From Egerieenecus sp048201975 (lineage in GTDB: Bacteria; Bacillota; Clostridia; Christensenellales; Aristaeellaceae), in NCBI GenBank assembly GCA_048201975.1, contig DBFBGQ010000050.1, positions 1-16,840 on the forward strand: DNA of 16,840 nucleotides, given 5' to 3'. Each line of letters opens with the position of its first letter. Within the stretch, counting starts at the first letter, position 1. Shown piece by piece: positions 15,646-16,840 of the stretch. The notes under the pieces were generated by a model. It had not been told where the DNA came from. It was given only the letters and a program-made list of their open reading frames with translations, and searched no databases. Position numbers and translations under genes: made by a program.

Positions 15646-16440
15646 ATGAGCTTTTACTCCTACAAGAACGCGAACCCTTCCTGTTGCCCCGGGACCATCT
15701 CCGGCAGCGCGTTGGACGGACTGCAGGAAAAGGTCTGCGTACAGGTCAAGCGCGTGTACGACAGCTGCCTGCAGCAGGAACAGCTGGACGACAAAATCGT
15801 GACCATCACCAGCTATGCGCAAGTGGTAAGCAACTGCTGCAACAATTGCTGCTCCGACGCCACGGAAACCACCACCCCCACGTCGGCGCCCGTGCCGCCC
15901 ATCACCTTTGAGAGCTGCCGCTCCACCACCACTGAAGGGGTCATTCGCAACCTGTCCGTGGACCGCCTCTGCGACCGTCCCTGCTTTGCCCGTGTTCGCG
16001 CCACCATCGACGTGCCCATCGACATTCTGTTTGTGGATAGCCGCTGCGTGGAGTACATCGGCAAGGGCGTCGTTTCCGTGGACCGGGACGTGTTGCTTTC
16101 CATCCCCGACGAGTCCATCGTGCCCTACACCCTGGAGAGCATGGTCAGCGCCATCTGCGTCTCCGGCCAGTACCTGGGCGACAACCGCTTCAAGATGACC
16201 GTCTGCGTTACCATCATCCTCAAGGTGCTGGCAAACGTGGAGATCCTCATCCCCAGCTACGGCTTCTGCCCCATCCCGCCCTGCGAGGAATTCGCGGAGA
16301 ATGTGTGCGACGAGTTCTTCTCCCTGCCGCTCTTCCCGCCCATGTCCCTGTGCAATGAAGGCACGGTTTCCCCCAGCAACTGCCGCTGCAGCGGAAGCTG
16401 CCGCAACGGATGCGGCGGATGCGGCTGCAACCACACCTGA
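15646..16440 (+). CDS. Cys-rich protein, candidate spore-surface protein
   Basis: 264 residues with 24 cysteines. The N-terminus contains EKVCVQVKRVYDSC (29-42), a motif I associate with uncharacterised clostridial proteins; that association is from memory. Next come a NCCNNCC cluster near residue 66, a Thr/Pro-rich spacer (75-87), a beta-rich domain with spaced cysteines (about 90-215), and a C-terminal tail NCRCSGSCRNGCGGCGC before NHT. There is no signal peptide or membrane segment, so it is probably made in the cytosol; dense cysteines suit disulphide cross-linking or metal binding in a coat or exosporium. AAGGAGG sits 9 bases before the ATG. It is divergent from maf and has no partner gene here. 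The spore role is inferred; a metal-binding role is the alternative. Confidence 0.7.
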   Translation: MSFYSYKNANPSCCPGTISGSALDGLQEKVCVQVKRVYDSCLQQEQLDDKIVTITSYAQVVSNCCNNCCSDATETTTPTSAPVPPITFESCRSTTTEGVIRNLSVDRLCDRPCFARVRATIDVPIDILFVDSRCVEYIGKGVVSVDRDVLLSIPDESIVPYTLESMVSAICVSGQYLGDNRFKMTVCVTIILKVLANVEILIPSYGFCPIPPCEEFAENVCDEFFSLPLFPPMSLCNEGTVSPSNCRCSGSCRNGCGGCGCNHT

Positions 16441-16474
16441 AACGCCGTCGCAAGTTGACGCCAGCCAATGCAAA

Positions 16475-16500
16475 GCCGGAGGGGCGTTCCCCCCTCCGGC
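16475..16500. repeat. GC-rich hairpin, copy 1
   Basis: GCCGGAGGGG (16475-16484) and CCCCTCCGGC (16491-16500) form a perfect 10-bp stem with a 6-base loop CGTTCC, 34 bases after the stop of the Cys-rich gene. There is no T-run, so if it ends transcription it is not a classic terminator. The same stem recurs at 16724-16748. Confidence 0.75.
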
Positions 16501-16534
16501 ATAGGCTGTTGACAAAGTATTTGATCTCGAAATT

Positions 16535-16564
16535 CTTGCAAGTTTTACATTGCACTCTTGCAAG
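16535..16564. repeat. Two copies of the palindrome CTTGCAAG, 22 bp apart
   Basis: The self-complementary 8-mer CTTGCAAG occurs at 16535-16542 and 16557-16564, about two helical turns start to start. A consensus TTGACA lies upstream at 16509-16514, but no good -10 or downstream gene follows on the plus strand. The pair may be a protein-binding site or part of the intergenic repeat. Confidence 0.4.
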
Positions 16565-16575
16565 CGCAAAGGATT

Positions 16576-16619
16576 TCGCGCCTGCGGGCGCGACCAGGGG
16601 CTTTCCGATCGCCCCCTGG
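16576..16619. repeat. Two adjacent hairpins in the convergent intergenic region
   Basis: TCGCGCC (16576-16582) pairs with GGCGCGA (16587-16593) around a TGCG loop. Immediately after, CCAGGGG (16594-16600) pairs with CCCCTGG (16613-16619). A small CCC-TTC-GGG stem follows near 16622-16630. The three make this stretch strongly folded in either strand's transcript. Confidence 0.5.
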
Positions 16620-16694
16620 ACCCCTTCGGGCCCCATAGGTGTTGAGATTTTTGCAGATTAGAGAGCCATAAGCTACATATTTTCATGCTGGTGT

Positions 16695-16713
16695 GAAAAA
16701 GCATGCCTTTTTC
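16695..16713. repeat. A/T-rich inverted repeat
   Basis: GAAAAAG (16695-16701) and CTTTTTC (16707-16713) pair over 7 bp with a CATGC spacer. It resembles a bidirectional terminator stem and might help end transcription from either convergent gene, but the stem is weak. Confidence 0.4.
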
Positions 16714-16723
16714 AGCAGTCGGA

Positions 16724-16748
16724 GCCGGAGGGGCGTTCCCCCTCCGGC
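16724..16748. repeat. GC-rich hairpin, copy 2
   Basis: GCCGGAGGGG (16724-16733) and CCCCTCCGGC (16739-16748) form the same 10-bp stem as at 16475-16500, in the same orientation, with loop CGTTC one base shorter. It begins eight bases after the stop of the minus-strand gene at the right edge. No T-run follows directly on the minus strand. Confidence 0.75.
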
Positions 16749-16756
16749 CTCATTGT

Positions 16757-16840
16757 TTACTGCTGATGATAGATGTTGCGCAAAGTCTCCGTCAGCAAAC
16801 CGTCCTGCTCATAGATAATCAACGGCGGCTCCGGCTGCAA
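16757..16840 (-). CDS. C-terminal end of an unrecognised protein (runs off right edge)
   Basis: On the minus strand the frame is open from the window edge to a TAA at 16757-16759, giving 27 residues that end IIYEQDGLLTETLRNIYHQQ. The hydrophilic, helix-like end, the stop just before a hairpin, and the convergent layout with the Cys-rich gene suggest a true 3' end. Too little is visible to assign a family, and a frame open for only 27 codons could arise by chance. Confidence 0.5.
   Translation of the reverse strand: MQPEPPLIIYEQDGLLTETLRNIYHQQ

Noticed and set aside
16410..16661. Short plus-strand frame across the convergent intergenic region
   Set aside because: It starts inside the Cys-rich gene and passes through several hairpins; composition is arbitrary and no ribosome binding site is seen.
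15628..16704. 358-codon minus-strand open frame
   Set aside because: It covers the Cys-rich gene in antisense and starts inside the hairpin-rich intergenic region. The plus-strand gene has an excellent ribosome binding site and a structured Cys pattern.

Overview
The window looks like a chromosomal segment of a GC-rich, probably endospore-forming member of the Clostridia (Bacillota). The grounds are strong AGGAGG-type ribosome binding sites, a LonB-type protease, a clostridial-style maf-mre-mrdA-min-rodA shape cluster, and a Cys-rich protein resembling clostridial spore-surface proteins. Thr/Pro-rich tails on two unrelated exported proteins recall Christensenellales-like gut lineages, but that placement is only an inference.

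Left end (1-1370). A double zinc-ribbon protein runs off the left edge on the minus strand. Divergent from it is a secreted CAP/SCP-domain protein, with a 12-bp inverted repeat just upstream of its ribosome binding site and a clear terminator after it. A small unrecognised minus-strand ORF with a good ribosome binding site follows (1369-1728).

Protein quality control and ribosome assembly (1815-6683, minus strand). The order is lonB, lon, engB, as in Bacillus lonB-lonA-ysxC. lon and engB are tightly coupled and end at a strong hairpin terminator. The 137-bp gap between lonB and lon holds several inverted repeats.

Cell-shape operon (6781-15523, minus strand). A recognisable promoter at 15494-15523 precedes maf, mreB, mreC, mreD, mrdA (PBP2), minD and rodA, and the run ends at a textbook terminator (6781-6826). 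The products form the elongasome: MreB filaments, the MreC/MreD membrane scaffold, the RodA glycosyltransferase and the PBP2 transpeptidase. minD stands alone where related clostridia usually carry minC-minD-minE. MreC has long extra N- and C-terminal regions, and PBP2 has a long insertion in its transpeptidase domain.

Right end (15524-16840). A 264-residue protein with 24 cysteines lies divergent from maf. It is followed by a 316-bp convergent intergenic region rich in inverted repeats, including two almost identical hairpins near its two ends. The last 27 codons of an unrecognised minus-strand gene enter from the right edge. I saw no tRNA, rRNA, CRISPR array or transposase, and no clear novel multi-gene system.
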